Positions 17,151-25,100 of a stretch of 64,000 nt of DNA are shown one piece after another; position 1 is the first letter of the stretch, and every line of letters starts with the position of its first letter. The translations under genes and the position numbers were made by a program. Source of the stretch: Sagittula sp048553715 (GTDB lineage Bacteria; Pseudomonadota; Alphaproteobacteria; Rhodobacterales; Rhodobacteraceae). The DNA is taken from positions 1-64,000 of the forward strand of contig NZ_JBLZNC010000008.1 of assembly GCF_048553715.1 (NCBI RefSeq). Reading direction: 5' to 3'. The notes below the pieces were generated by a model. That model was not told where the DNA came from and ran no database searches. It saw nothing but the letters and a program-made list of their open reading frames with translations.

Positions 17151-17294
17151 GCGTGATCCGCCGGGTGGTTCGCAAGGGCGGCAGTGCGAACCGCTGGCTG
17201 GCCGCGCTGGTGGCGCGCAAGCCCAGGATGGTCGCGGTGTCGACCGTCGGGCTCGAACCGATGGCGCCGTCGCCGGTCGACCGTTGGCGAACAA

Positions 17295-17335
17295 CCCTCT
17301 CGGGCCATGCCTTCGGCATGCCCTGCCGGGCAGTG
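17295..17335 (+). repeat. 41-bp hairpin element, copy B
   Basis: Begins CCCTCTCGGGC, has the stem CATGCC-TTC-GGCATG and ends CCCTGCCGGGCAGTG. It splits the IS110 C-terminus between AN and the final MARMIWALTTKKEDYRMA. Same length as copies A and C. Confidence 0.8.
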
Positions 17336-17398
17336 AATGGCTCGCATGATCTGGGCCCTGACAACGAAGAAAGAGGATTATCGAATGGCGTGATCTGA

Positions 17399-17738
17399 CC
17401 CCGAGCAGGGTCTGGACACGGCATGGCCGCAAGGCCGGGGTGAGCGATCGACGAGGAGTAGGCGACAAGGACTTCGAAGTTCAAGGCGGGAGATTCAGTC
17501 CCGGGGCTCGAGCGCTTGCAGCTCTCTGAACCGATGTGAACCCAGCCTTCCGAACAGCATGACCCACCCGTGGCGTCATGGAAGGCCACGCTCAGAGGCC
17601 TGACACACGTCCGATCGAAGACCCCGCCGACGAACCGAAGATATTGCTTGCCAAACAGGGGGCATCCACACACGTCCCGGGTTTGCCGGAGGCTGATTTT
17701 CGTTAGTTACGCGGCCATGTCTTCAGTTTCCAGAGCCG
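17399..17738 (+). other. Noncoding tail of IS110-family remnant
   Basis: About 340 bp between the IS110 stop and the next IS3 end, with no supported gene. IS1111-type members of this family keep a noncoding segment next to the recombinase gene that encodes the guide (bridge) RNA; this stretch is in a suitable place and contains GC-rich short repeats (GGCATGGCCGCAAGGCCGG). That it once encoded such an RNA is inference. Confidence 0.35.
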
Positions 17739-17818
17739 TGAGCTACCCCCCAGAATTCGGACACTGACGTAAGTTGCAATTTGTTGTGTGCTGATCTTCA
17801 ACACGTAGGAGATCAGGA

Positions 17819-18100
17819 ATGTCGAAACGGAAGCAACATCACCCCGAGTTTAAGGCCAAGGTTGCGTTAGAGGTGCTGAAGGGCGAGGAGACGGTCAGCG
17901 AGTTGGCCAGTCGGTTTGGGGTGCATCCCACCATGATCCATCAATGGAAGGGGGCCCTTCTTGAAGGCGCGTCCGGCGTATTTGAGCGCGGCGGCCGGCA
18001 GGCAGCGGAAGTTGATGAAGAGCAGGTCAAAGACCTGCACGCCGAGATTGGGGAGTTGGCCGTCGCCAACGATTTTCTGGCAAGAAAGCTCAAACCCTAG
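17819..18100 (+). CDS. IS3-family transposase orfA
   Basis: A 93-residue orfA with a helix-turn-helix (FKAKVALEVLKGEETVSELASRFGVHPTMIHQWK) and the start of the leucine-zipper region (VKDLHAEIGELAVANDFLARKL). The size is normal for this subgroup. orfB begins 8 bp downstream. Confidence 0.85.
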   Translation: MSKRKQHHPEFKAKVALEVLKGEETVSELASRFGVHPTMIHQWKGALLEGASGVFERGGRQAAEVDEEQVKDLHAEIGELAVANDFLARKLKP

Positions 18101-18108
18101 ACCGGCAA

Positions 18109-18927
18109 GTGAGGTGCAAGATGATTGAGCCAAACCTGCCAGGTCTTTCGGTTAGCAAGCAATGCGCGTTGCTGTCGATCTCACGGTCGTCGGTTTACTA
18201 CGAGCCGAAAGGCGAGAGCCAAATGAATCTTGATCCGATGCGCCAGATGACATGGCAACTGCGGAATGGCGACTACCTCGTCAACGAGAAGCGGATCAGA
18301 CGCCTGATGCGGCTGATGGGCTTTATTCCGATCTACCAAAAGCCAAACACGAGCAAAGCTGCTAAGGGGCATAAGATCTACCCCTACCTGCTGCGCGGGC
18401 TGCGTGTGGATCGGCCCAATCAGGTTTGGTGCGCTGACATCACCTATTTGCCGATGCGGCGCGGCTTCCTGTATCTGGTCGCCATCATGGACTGGCACAC
18501 GCGCAAGGTGCTGGCGTGGCGTATCTCGAACACATTGGAAGCCGGGTTTTGCGTTGATGCCCTGAATGAGGCCATTCACAAGTTCGGCCCACCAGAGATT
18601 ATGAACACCGACCATGGCAGCCAGTTCACGTCGTTTGTCTGGACCGACCGACTGCGTCGATCCAGTGTGCGTATCTCCATGGATGAAAAGGGTCGGTTCC
18701 TCGACAACATCTTTGTCGAGCGGCTGTGGCGTTCACTAAAGTATGAATGCGTCTACTTGCATGCATGGGACACCGGATCAGATGCCAAGGCGGGCGTCAG
18801 GAAATGGATCGAGTTCTACAATCACAAACGCACACATTCCGCCCTTGGCGGCAAACCACCCGCTGTGATCTATTGGCAGCGAAATGAAACAACCACCCCC
18901 GATCAGCAGGTGCAAAGAGTAGCTTAA
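18109..18927 (+). CDS. IS3-family transposase orfB, small internal deletion
   Basis: A 272-residue frame with the rve-type integrase core: D in WCADITYLPM, D in IMNTDHGSQFTS and E in FVERLWRSLKYE. After LDPMR it continues directly with QMTWQLRNGDYLVNEKR; relatives (and the remnant at 11064) carry about 14 extra residues including ETPFYGV at this point. The catalytic triad is intact but the deletion may inactivate it. The start is GTG 18109 or ATG 18121. Confidence 0.75.
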   Translation: MRCKMIEPNLPGLSVSKQCALLSISRSSVYYEPKGESQMNLDPMRQMTWQLRNGDYLVNEKRIRRLMRLMGFIPIYQKPNTSKAAKGHKIYPYLLRGLRVDRPNQVWCADITYLPMRRGFLYLVAIMDWHTRKVLAWRISNTLEAGFCVDALNEAIHKFGPPEIMNTDHGSQFTSFVWTDRLRRSSVRISMDEKGRFLDNIFVERLWRSLKYECVYLHAWDTGSDAKAGVRKWIEFYNHKRTHSALGGKPPAVIYWQRNETTTPDQQVQRVA

Positions 18928-18966
18928 TTTACGCTAGAACCTGTCCAATAAATGGGGAGCAGCTCA

Positions 18967-19258
18967 GGTTCTCCTCAGCCATGGCCTTCATCGCGCTGAT
19001 CAGGCTGGCGTCCATACCGCCGTACTTCGCACGCTTTTTGTACAGTGTCGCGCTGCCCATCCCGTGCTCGCGGCAAAGCTCGGCTGCTGGCAGGCCGCCT
19101 TCCATCTGGCGCAGCACGCCCCCTCTCGGGCCATTCCTTCGGAATGCCCTGCCGGGCAGTGCATGATCTGGGCCTCGGTAAAACCTGTCTTCTTCATCGG
19201 AATCTCCTCGTTCGTCCTGCCGAGAAAATTCTACTTCCGCATCCCCCTAGATCGGGGG
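18967..19258 (-). pseudogene. IS3-family orfA remnant with hairpin insertion
   Basis: From ATG 19197 the frame reads MKKTGFTEAQIM, then the hairpin element, then the rest of a typical orfA (CREHGMGSATLYKKRAKYGGMDASLISAMKAMAEEN), where it is cut by the right end of the IS3 element at 18966. The leader up to ~19258 looks like the left end of this IS (CCCCCCGATCTAGGGGGATG). orfB is missing. Confidence 0.75.
19121..19161 (+). repeat. 41-bp hairpin element, copy C
   Basis: Begins CCCTCTCGGGC, stem CATTCC-TTC-GGAATG, ends CCCTGCCGGGCAGTG. It is inserted right after the codons for MKKTGFTEAQIM of an IS3 orfA; removing exactly 41 bp restores ATG-GGC-GTG-CTG and the usual IMGVLRQMEGG reading. Confidence 0.8.
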
Positions 19259-19261
19259 GAT

Positions 19262-19395
19262 TACCTCCCCGACGTCCAGATCATCAGCCACCTGCCTACA
19301 CGTCAGCCCGCTTTTCAGCGCTATGCGCACCGCATCTTGTCGGAATTCGTCAGTCCGTTTCAGTCCCATAGTCCGTCTACTTTGCTGCAGTAAAT
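19262..19395 (-). pseudogene. IS3-family orfA remnant (second subgroup)
   Basis: On the minus strand the frame from about 19371 gives MGLKRTDEFRQDAVRIALKSGLTCRQVADDLDVG, the start of a different IS3 orfA, and then stops making sense where the end of the MKKTGF-type IS begins (about 19262). It is a host IS broken by a later one. Confidence 0.65.
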
Positions 19396-19435
19396 GCTCT
19401 CAAGGAAGCGGCATTAAGCCGCGAAAGCTGGAGGT

Positions 19436-19465
19436 CATTGCTGCGCAATGCCCTGCCGGGTAGTG
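19436..19465 (+). repeat. Partial hairpin element, copy D
   Basis: The stem CATTGC-TGC-GCAATG followed by CCCTGCCGGGTAGTG matches the right 30 bp of the 41-bp family; the left CCCTCTCGGG arm is not present. It abuts the IS5 transposase codons GTG-GAC-GCG-ACA (VDATYLKAHR). Confidence 0.65.
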
Positions 19466-19955
19466 GACGCGACATACCTCAAGGCCCATCGAATCACGAA
19501 CAGCACGGGCGCCAACAAGGGGCGTGGGCTCCTGATCGGTCGGAGCAAGGGTGGCATGAACACCAAACTGCACGCCGTTTGCGACAGCTAGGGATGCCCG
19601 TTGAACCTGTTCGTGACCGCAGGACAGGGCAACGATTACATCGGCGCACGAGCGTTGTTAAGCAGCCTGCCAGATGTCAATTGGCTACTTGGTGATCGCG
19701 GATACGATGCCGATTGGTTCCGAGAAGCGTTGCAAGCCGAAGGGATACGCGCTTGTATTCCTGGCCGGAAGCAACGCAAGAGCGTGGTCAGATACGGCAA
19801 GCGCCGGTATAAACGCCGCAACCGGATCGAGATAATGTTCGGCAGGCTCAAGGATTCGCGGTGAGTGGCGACCCATTACAATCGGTGCCCGAGGGTCTTT
19901 CTCTCAGCCATCGCCCTCGCGGCTCTCGTCATCTACTGGCTAATAGTCCTGATCC
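19464..19955 (+). pseudogene. IS5-family transposase remnant
   Basis: IS5/IS427-type sequence with VDATYLKAHR, IGRSKGGMNTKLHAV, LFVTAGQGNDYIGA, LLGDRGYDADWFREALQAEGI, CIPGRKQR and KRRYKRRNRIEIMFGRLKD. TAG and TGA codons break it at about 19589 and 19862, and frames change. The N-terminal third is missing. It resembles the remnant at 2-151. The stop region (CTGGCTAATAG) lies about 12 bp from the end of the flgN-like gene. Confidence 0.8.
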
Positions 19956-19966
19956 TCGTCAATTCA

Positions 19967-20305
19967 CTATGCTCTCAGAGTTATGGAGGTTTTAGGAACA
20001 TTATTAAATGAAACCATCATTCCCCGGGCATCGTATGTATTTGTGGTTCTGGCGGTGGAAGTTTTAAGTTGCATCCGGGATATAACTGCGCGCATCCCAG
20101 CTAAAGATTCATTGAACAATATGTGGTTTCTTTTCATTTTTTCTCGAACCTCCTCAATCACTTCTGCATCTTCATTGGTAAGCGAGAGGGCGCTCAAAAA
20201 GCTCTGTTTTTCCTGATGAATATCGCATAGCTTTTCGAACTCCCCTCGGATAAGAGCTTGGTGCTCAAGTTCAACAAGTTGTCTCAATTTTTTAAGCTTT
20301 GGCAT
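19967..20305 (-). CDS. FlgN-like flagellar protein
   Basis: A 112-residue, mostly helical protein (MPKLKKLRQLVELEHQALIRGEFEKLCDIHQEKQSFLSAL... and a C-terminal TNTYDARGMMVSF). Length, helical content and tail resemble FlgN, the export chaperone for the hook-filament junction proteins FlgK and FlgL. ATG 20305 lies 8 bp after GAGGG and just after the stop of the flgJ-like gene. Its 3' end is only ~12 bp from IS5 debris, so the last residues may be altered. FlgN assignment is by pattern and context. Confidence 0.6.
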   Translation of the reverse strand: MPKLKKLRQLVELEHQALIRGEFEKLCDIHQEKQSFLSALSLTNEDAEVIEEVREKMKRNHILFNESLAGMRAVISRMQLKTSTARTTNTYDARGMMVSFNNVPKTSITLRA

Positions 20306-20309
20306 AGGA

Positions 20310-20573
20310 TCACCCTCTTCGTTTAAGAGTTTCAAAAATGTTCTCGGCTAATCCTATGCCACCTTTTTCTGCAATCATTTTCGCTTGTTCCAAGGCCAAG
20401 TATGAAGCGAATTGTTCCTCTCCTACGCCCCCGCCCGTAACAGATGGTTGTTGACCCAGGCCGGCGGCGGTAAACATTTCGGCAAGAAATCTCGCTTCAA
20501 GATTAATTGCTGCTGATCTGAGGGGGGAAGACGGTCGATGAGCAGAAAATTCTGGTAATTTGTATACATCCAT
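20310..20573 (-). CDS. FlgJ-like rod-binding protein
   Basis: An 87-residue protein matching the N-terminal rod-binding domain of FlgJ (AAINLEARFLAEMFTAAGL...EEQFASYLALEQAKMIAEKGGIGLAENIFETL). There is no muramidase domain, as is usual in alphaproteobacteria. ATG 20573 has AAAGGG upstream; the longer frame to 20681 would run into the fliK leader and lacks family similarity. It is coupled with the flgN-like gene and divergent from fliK. Confidence 0.75.
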   Translation of the reverse strand: MDVYKLPEFSAHRPSSPLRSAAINLEARFLAEMFTAAGLGQQPSVTGGGVGEEQFASYLALEQAKMIAEKGGIGLAENIFETLKRRG

Positions 20574-20642
20574 TTGGCGCCCTTTCAGCGTAGCTGTGGG
20601 GTAGTAATACTGACAGACAGTAAAGAAATAGTAATAGTTTTT

Positions 20643-20679
20643 GTCTACTCCGACCCGGGAAGGAAATCCGGGAGTAGAC
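20643..20679 (+). promoter_or_regulatory. Inverted repeat at the fliK translation start
   Basis: GTCTACTCC (20643-20651) and GGAGTAGAC (20671-20679) are perfect 9-bp arms; an inner CCCGG/CCGGG can pair too. The right arm ends at the base before the fliK ATG and the purine-rich AAGGAAA is in the loop. It could be an mRNA hairpin at the ribosome site or a dyad operator between flgJ-like and fliK. Confidence 0.5.
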
Positions 20680-22872
20680 ATGTTGAACTACCCAAATATT
20701 TTTCTAGGCTCAACTTCCACGAGCAGCCTGCCTAAACTCGATGAAAATCGTATGATTGATCATGTATTTGGGGATACGTTCATAGTTGAAGTGGAACGAG
20801 ACCAGGGTGAACACGAAGAACTAAAGTCAGTGGTTTCCCCCATGGAACTTAATCAGAATCATAATGACGATCACAGGTACACAAAAAATTCATGGTGTGA
20901 GGAGAGTACATCTCAAAAAACTTATAATGTACTTTCTGAAAGTCAACCATTGGGCGCAAGGAAAGAGGGGTTGAACGGCCCTGCACTCTCCGAAACACCC
21001 CAAAGCAGTAACGCAGAATATATGGATACGGGACCGGAGCGGGAATATGATATCTCCGGCGTGCGTTTCCCTATCGAATTTATCAATGACTTTCAGGTTA
21101 ACACGATTGTAAATACGGAACAGAGTGAAAATTCCGTCAATATGACTTCTAGACTTGTAGAACGGGCTGTGCCCAAGGAGTCTAGGACGGAACGGCCCAA
21201 AATAAGCTTGGCAACTTCCGTCAGGTCGGGTGAAATGTCTTTTGAAGAGGTAGAGGTTCCGAACCAAGAAAATAGCGTCTCGATAAACGATATTATCTCG
21301 TTCGAAGTGGTGAGACTTTTAGATAACGTAGGCAGTATTGACGACCTTGCCCTCAATATCGAAAAGTCATTTCCAGTTCAATCAGCGTTTTCCGATCAAC
21401 GTTTTCGATCTACTAGGCCGGTTGAAAGCGTTGGCAGCGGTAACATTGGTGGTGGTGCCGCATTTTTTCATTCTTTAAGTCAGGAGGATCCTAGTAATGA
21501 TGTGAGTGATCGGAAACTTTATCCTCAAGGCGGCAATGTTGGAAAAACTTTTTTGGTAGAGGATGTTATTCCAGCAGGCCGGGAATTTAAGTCTGTCTTT
21601 TCCATTGAAAATATGGGGGTGGGTATTTCTGAGAAAGTTAGCTTTCCCGAAGACACGCTAGATTCCGCAGTGTCCTACGGCATCAAAACAAAAAGGTATG
21701 TGTCTGAAAATAATGCGGATACTCCGGGAAAGGTATATTTCTCTCACCACGAAAGTGAATATCTGCCCGTGCAAGATCTTCCTATACCGCCAAGGTTAGA
21801 TGGGCGGGCGAAAGCGTTGCTAAGTGATAAACTGCTTTCCCCGGAATCTATTTCGGAAACTCTACAATGGGATAGTAGTGACGTTGAGAGAAAAACTGCG
21901 GCTGAATCGTTGTTTTCTAAAGAGAGGGCGTTTCCAAGTGAAGTGTTTGATTTAGGGAGCCGAAAGGATGACGGCGAACTACACCGTGATTGTCCATTAG
22001 TTTCTAGTGTTGCCGTGAACAAGAAAATTCCGATTTTCGAGGATTTTGAGAATCTTGGTGTGGCAATTGGTTACACCCACAAAGAGCGTGCCAATTTTCT
22101 AAAAGATAAAAATGCCATCGGGTCCCTTTTGGTGGATGTTTCGGGTCCGGTTCTGGGTAATCGAAAGGGAGAAGGTGGTGGTGTTGCGCTTCAGAGAAAG
22201 CTCCCACTAGAGTTTGATGATGATAGTACTCCAGACAAAGCGACACATCCTCTTCAGGTGGATACGGATAGTGATTCGATCCAAAAAAGTTCCGCCCGGG
22301 AATTTAAGAATAGTTCTCAGGACAAACTGGCTTTTAAAAATGAAGGTCGAGTGTTTGAACAGGGGGAAATCCTAGTCGCAGATTTTGAATATACCGGACT
22401 GATCGAATCGAGTGGACCATCTTCGAAAGATGGCAATATCACCAATCAAACTGCCTTAATTTATCGACCAACCACGGTGCAGAGTAACGTTATATTGAGC
22501 AATAACTTGTACCAAATCGCCGAGACAGCAACGCGGATATCCGAAGGCGCTGTGGAGCTAAAATTGTACCCGGAGGAACTGGGCCGTGTCCGAATGTTTT
22601 TGGTAAGCGGTGAGGCGGGGCTTACGGTGAATATTCTGGCAGATAGACCAGAAACACTCGAATTGTTGCGGCGCAATGCCGATGAACTGGCACGGCATTT
22701 GGCAGATGCCGGGTTTGAGGGGGCAGGGTTCTCCTTCGGTCAGGACCATCGCGAAGATGAAAGCCAACATTCCTCCGTTGCCATCTCGTCTGGTTCTGAC
22801 GAAGCGGGAGAAGGGCTAATAGACAATTCAACCCTAGTATCCCCCGATGCTGGTTTAGATTTAAGAATGTAA
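20680..22872 (+). CDS. fliK: Flagellar hook-length control protein FliK
   Basis: A 730-residue protein with a long, hydrophilic, low-similarity N-terminal part and a C-terminal Flg_hook domain (RISEGAVELKLYPEELGRVRMFLVSGEAGLTVNILADRPETLELLRRNADELARHLADAGF, residues ~615-690). FliK measures hook length and triggers the FlhB switch. ATG 20680 is chosen over TTG 20641 because the upstream codons form the inverted repeat. flgD follows 9 bp later. The gene is AT-rich and Ser/Asp/Glu-rich, typical of the disordered ruler portion. Confidence 0.88.
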   Translation: MLNYPNIFLGSTSTSSLPKLDENRMIDHVFGDTFIVEVERDQGEHEELKSVVSPMELNQNHNDDHRYTKNSWCEESTSQKTYNVLSESQPLGARKEGLNGPALSETPQSSNAEYMDTGPEREYDISGVRFPIEFINDFQVNTIVNTEQSENSVNMTSRLVERAVPKESRTERPKISLATSVRSGEMSFEEVEVPNQENSVSINDIISFEVVRLLDNVGSIDDLALNIEKSFPVQSAFSDQRFRSTRPVESVGSGNIGGGAAFFHSLSQEDPSNDVSDRKLYPQGGNVGKTFLVEDVIPAGREFKSVFSIENMGVGISEKVSFPEDTLDSAVSYGIKTKRYVSENNADTPGKVYFSHHESEYLPVQDLPIPPRLDGRAKALLSDKLLSPESISETLQWDSSDVERKTAAESLFSKERAFPSEVFDLGSRKDDGELHRDCPLVSSVAVNKKIPIFEDFENLGVAIGYTHKERANFLKDKNAIGSLLVDVSGPVLGNRKGEGGGVALQRKLPLEFDDDSTPDKATHPLQVDTDSDSIQKSSAREFKNSSQDKLAFKNEGRVFEQGEILVADFEYTGLIESSGPSSKDGNITNQTALIYRPTTVQSNVILSNNLYQIAETATRISEGAVELKLYPEELGRVRMFLVSGEAGLTVNILADRPETLELLRRNADELARHLADAGFEGAGFSFGQDHREDESQHSSVAISSGSDEAGEGLIDNSTLVSPDAGLDLRM

Positions 22873-22881
22873 GGATCAAAA

Positions 22882-23556
22882 ATGTTGTCAGGAATTAACA
22901 CTGCTGCAACAACTCAGACTGTTCAACAGGCGGCTGCACAGACGCAAGCGGCCGAGACCGTTCTTAGCTCGGACTTTGAAACATTTTTAAAGATGCTAAC
23001 GGTCCAAGTCCAGAATCAGGACCCTTTGAACCCGGTTGACTCTACTGAGTATGCAACACAATTGGCGACTTTCTCGTCAGTGGAACAACAGGTTTTGACC
23101 AACGACTTACTTAGGAACCTGGGCGCAACGCTCGGCGGCAATGCTTTGGGCGAAGCAAGCCGCTGGATCGGGATGGAAGGCTTGGTTCGCGCGCCTGTGG
23201 CGTTTGCGGGGCAGCCCGTTTATGTCAGACCCGACTATGCGATTGGTTCAGATCGTGCAGAGTTGGTTGTGCGAACCTCGGACGGGACGGAGGCAATCCG
23301 ATACGATTTGTCCGTGAACGAGGAAAGCATCGTTTGGGGTGGCTACCTGGATGATGGCAGCCAGATGCCGAGTGGGATCTATAGCTTCCATGTGGAGAGT
23401 TATGACGGCGACACGTTGATCGGTACAAGCATGGCGCAGGTTTACAGCCGTATCGATGAAGTCCGAAACGACAACGGCACGATTATGGTTCAACTGTCCG
23501 ACGGCACGGAAATCAGGTCCGACGAGATTGGCGGTTTGCGATCACCGGCGGTGTAA
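22882..23556 (+). CDS. flgD: Hook assembly scaffold FlgD
   Basis: A 224-residue protein with the FlgD N-terminal motif (DFETFLKMLTVQVQNQDPLNPVDSTEYATQLATFSSVEQQVLTNDLL) and a C-terminal Ig-like/tudor region (LVVRTSDGTEAIRYDL, MPSGIYSFHVESYDGDTLIG). FlgD caps the growing hook. It is downstream of fliK; the hook protein gene flgE is not in the window. ubiB is convergent 2 bp away. Confidence 0.96.
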   Translation: MLSGINTAATTQTVQQAAAQTQAAETVLSSDFETFLKMLTVQVQNQDPLNPVDSTEYATQLATFSSVEQQVLTNDLLRNLGATLGGNALGEASRWIGMEGLVRAPVAFAGQPVYVRPDYAIGSDRAELVVRTSDGTEAIRYDLSVNEESIVWGGYLDDGSQMPSGIYSFHVESYDGDTLIGTSMAQVYSRIDEVRNDNGTIMVQLSDGTEIRSDEIGGLRSPAV

Positions 23557-23558
23557 CC

Positions 23559-25100
23559 TTACATTAAATGGGGCGCGGTGAGAGTGACGAGAACACCGAT
23601 TGCCGCTCCCACGCTGGTCCATACGGCACGTGACACCCAGCGGCGTGCTGGGAATGCCGGTGGGGGCGAGGCTTGTTTTATCAAGGCGGCCTCTACCAGT
23701 CCGGGAAGGCGTGGTCCGAAGCGGGCCATCACACGTGCGGTTTTCACAAGATCTGACACCGCGGCTTTCGGCCCGATCGATTGCTTGATGTAGTCTTCCA
23801 CCACCGGCTGGGCAGTCTTCCAAATGTTCATGTGCGGATCAAGCGAGCGCGCGACACCTTCGACGACCACCATGGTCCGTTGAAGAAGAATCAATTCGGT
23901 CCGGGTTTCCATGCCAAATCGTTCTGTCACCTCGAACAGATAAGCGAGGAGTTTACCCATGGAAATGCGGGTCGCATCCATACCGAAGATAGGCTCTCCT
24001 ACTGCGCGAAGGGCGCGCGCAAATTCGTCCTTGTCGCGGTCGGCCGGGACATAACCAGCCTCGAAATGGACCTCGGCCACGCGCTTATAGTCGCGACGGA
24101 TGAACCCATACAGGATTTCGGCATACACGCGGCGGGTGTATTCATCGATATGACCCATGATTCCAAAATCATAGGCGATAATGTTGCCATTCGGCGCGAC
24201 CTTCAGATTGCCCTGATGCATATCCGCATGAAAAAATCCGTCGCGCAAAGCGTGGTTCAGAAAGAGCTGCAAAACCCGTTCAGACAGGGCGGGGCGGTTA
24301 TGTCCTGCAGCGTCTAAGGCTGCATTGTCGCCCAACGGTTCACCCGCGGCCCAAGTCATCGTCATGACTTTACGACCGGACAGCATCCAATTGATCCGAG
24401 GCAGCTCAAAACCGGCGTCGTTCACGGTGTTGGCTTGGAATTCGCTCGCAGCCGAGGCCTCTAGTCGCAGATCCAGCTCACCCATAACGACGCCTTCGAA
24501 ATGGGCGATGACATCACGGGGCTTCAGGCGGCGTGACGCCGGGGACAGGGTCTCGATCAAAGCGGCCGCGAACCAGAACGCGTCAATGTCCCTGCGAAAG
24601 GCGCGTTCGATGCCGGGGCGCAGCACTTTGACGGCGACATCTTCACCGGTCTCGCGCAGTTTTGCGCGATGCACCTGAGCGATGGACGCCGCTGCAACAG
24701 GGGCGCTGAATTCGGAGAACACTTCCTCGACCGGAGTGCCGAGTTCCTCCCGAATTTGCCGGTGGGCGTCTTCGATGGAGAAGGGGGGTAGTTTGTCCTG
24801 AAGCACACGCAACTGCGTTGCCATTTCCGCGCCGACGACATCGGGCCGTGTAGATAAAATTTGGCCGAATTTTATGTACGCAGGCCCCAACGCCTGAATT
24901 GCGCGAACGGCGGGCGGCAGACTGGGGTCGCCTTTCTCGCCCAGCCAACGGAAAGGCCATGCCAATACCCGAGCGGCAATGCGGAGCGGCGCGGGTGCAT
25001 CCAGCGCATCCAGCACGACGCCCATGGCGCCAGTCCGCTCAAAGGTGGCACCGGTGCGGATCAACCGCAGGATATTGTGCGGACCTCTCAAAGCTTCCAA
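23559..25100 (-). CDS. ubiB: Ubiquinone biosynthesis ATPase/kinase-like UbiB
   Basis: A 513-residue member of the ABC1/UbiB protein-kinase-like family. It has the KxGQ motif (AYIKFGQILSTRPDVVG), AAASIAQVHRA, VAVKVLRPG, the catalytic-loop-like GFFHADMHQGNLKV and YDFGIMGHID, and two C-terminal membrane segments (WTSVGAAIGVLVTL). UbiB supports coenzyme Q synthesis at the inner membrane. Its start lies within the last 13 bp of ubiE, so the two are coupled. Confidence 0.95.
   Translation of the reverse strand: MEALRGPHNILRLIRTGATFERTGAMGVVLDALDAPAPLRIAARVLAWPFRWLGEKGDPSLPPAVRAIQALGPAYIKFGQILSTRPDVVGAEMATQLRVLQDKLPPFSIEDAHRQIREELGTPVEEVFSEFSAPVAAASIAQVHRAKLRETGEDVAVKVLRPGIERAFRRDIDAFWFAAALIETLSPASRRLKPRDVIAHFEGVVMGELDLRLEASAASEFQANTVNDAGFELPRINWMLSGRKVMTMTWAAGEPLGDNAALDAAGHNRPALSERVLQLFLNHALRDGFFHADMHQGNLKVAPNGNIIAYDFGIMGHIDEYTRRVYAEILYGFIRRDYKRVAEVHFEAGYVPADRDKDEFARALRAVGEPIFGMDATRISMGKLLAYLFEVTERFGMETRTELILLQRTMVVVEGVARSLDPHMNIWKTAQPVVEDYIKQSIGPKAAVSDLVKTARVMARFGPRLPGLVEAALIKQASPPPAFPARRWVSRAVWTSVGAAIGVLVTLTAPHLM

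Larger units (their letters stand above)
16696..17398 (+). pseudogene. IS110-family transposase remnant
   Basis: The frame from about 16701 gives the IS110/IS1111 C-terminal region: LRRLCTIPGIGPVTAGAVSAFARDLDTF, WLGLVPRQ, KMGQTDIRRLLIVGA, VARKPRM and the ending MIWALTTKKEDYRMA. The N-terminal DEDD domain is gone. Three short palindromic insertions interrupt it: around 16959-17006, at 17120-17150 (in frame) and at 17295-17335. A few other frameshifts are present. Confidence 0.8.
17739..18966 (+). mobile_element. IS3-family element, near complete
   Basis: The ends are matching inverted repeats: the left begins TGAGCTACCCCCCAG, the right read inward begins TGAGCTGCTCCCCAT. Between them are orfA (17819-18100) and orfB (18109-18927). 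I see no flanking target duplication, which suggests rearrangement after insertion. The right end falls inside another IS3 orfA remnant. The first half of the element at 10743 is a close relative. Confidence 0.85.

Noticed and set aside
17739..18966. Composite transposon formed with the IS3 copy at 10743
   Set aside because: The two copies are in the same orientation around flagellin genes, but one is a decayed hybrid and no matching target duplications are visible.
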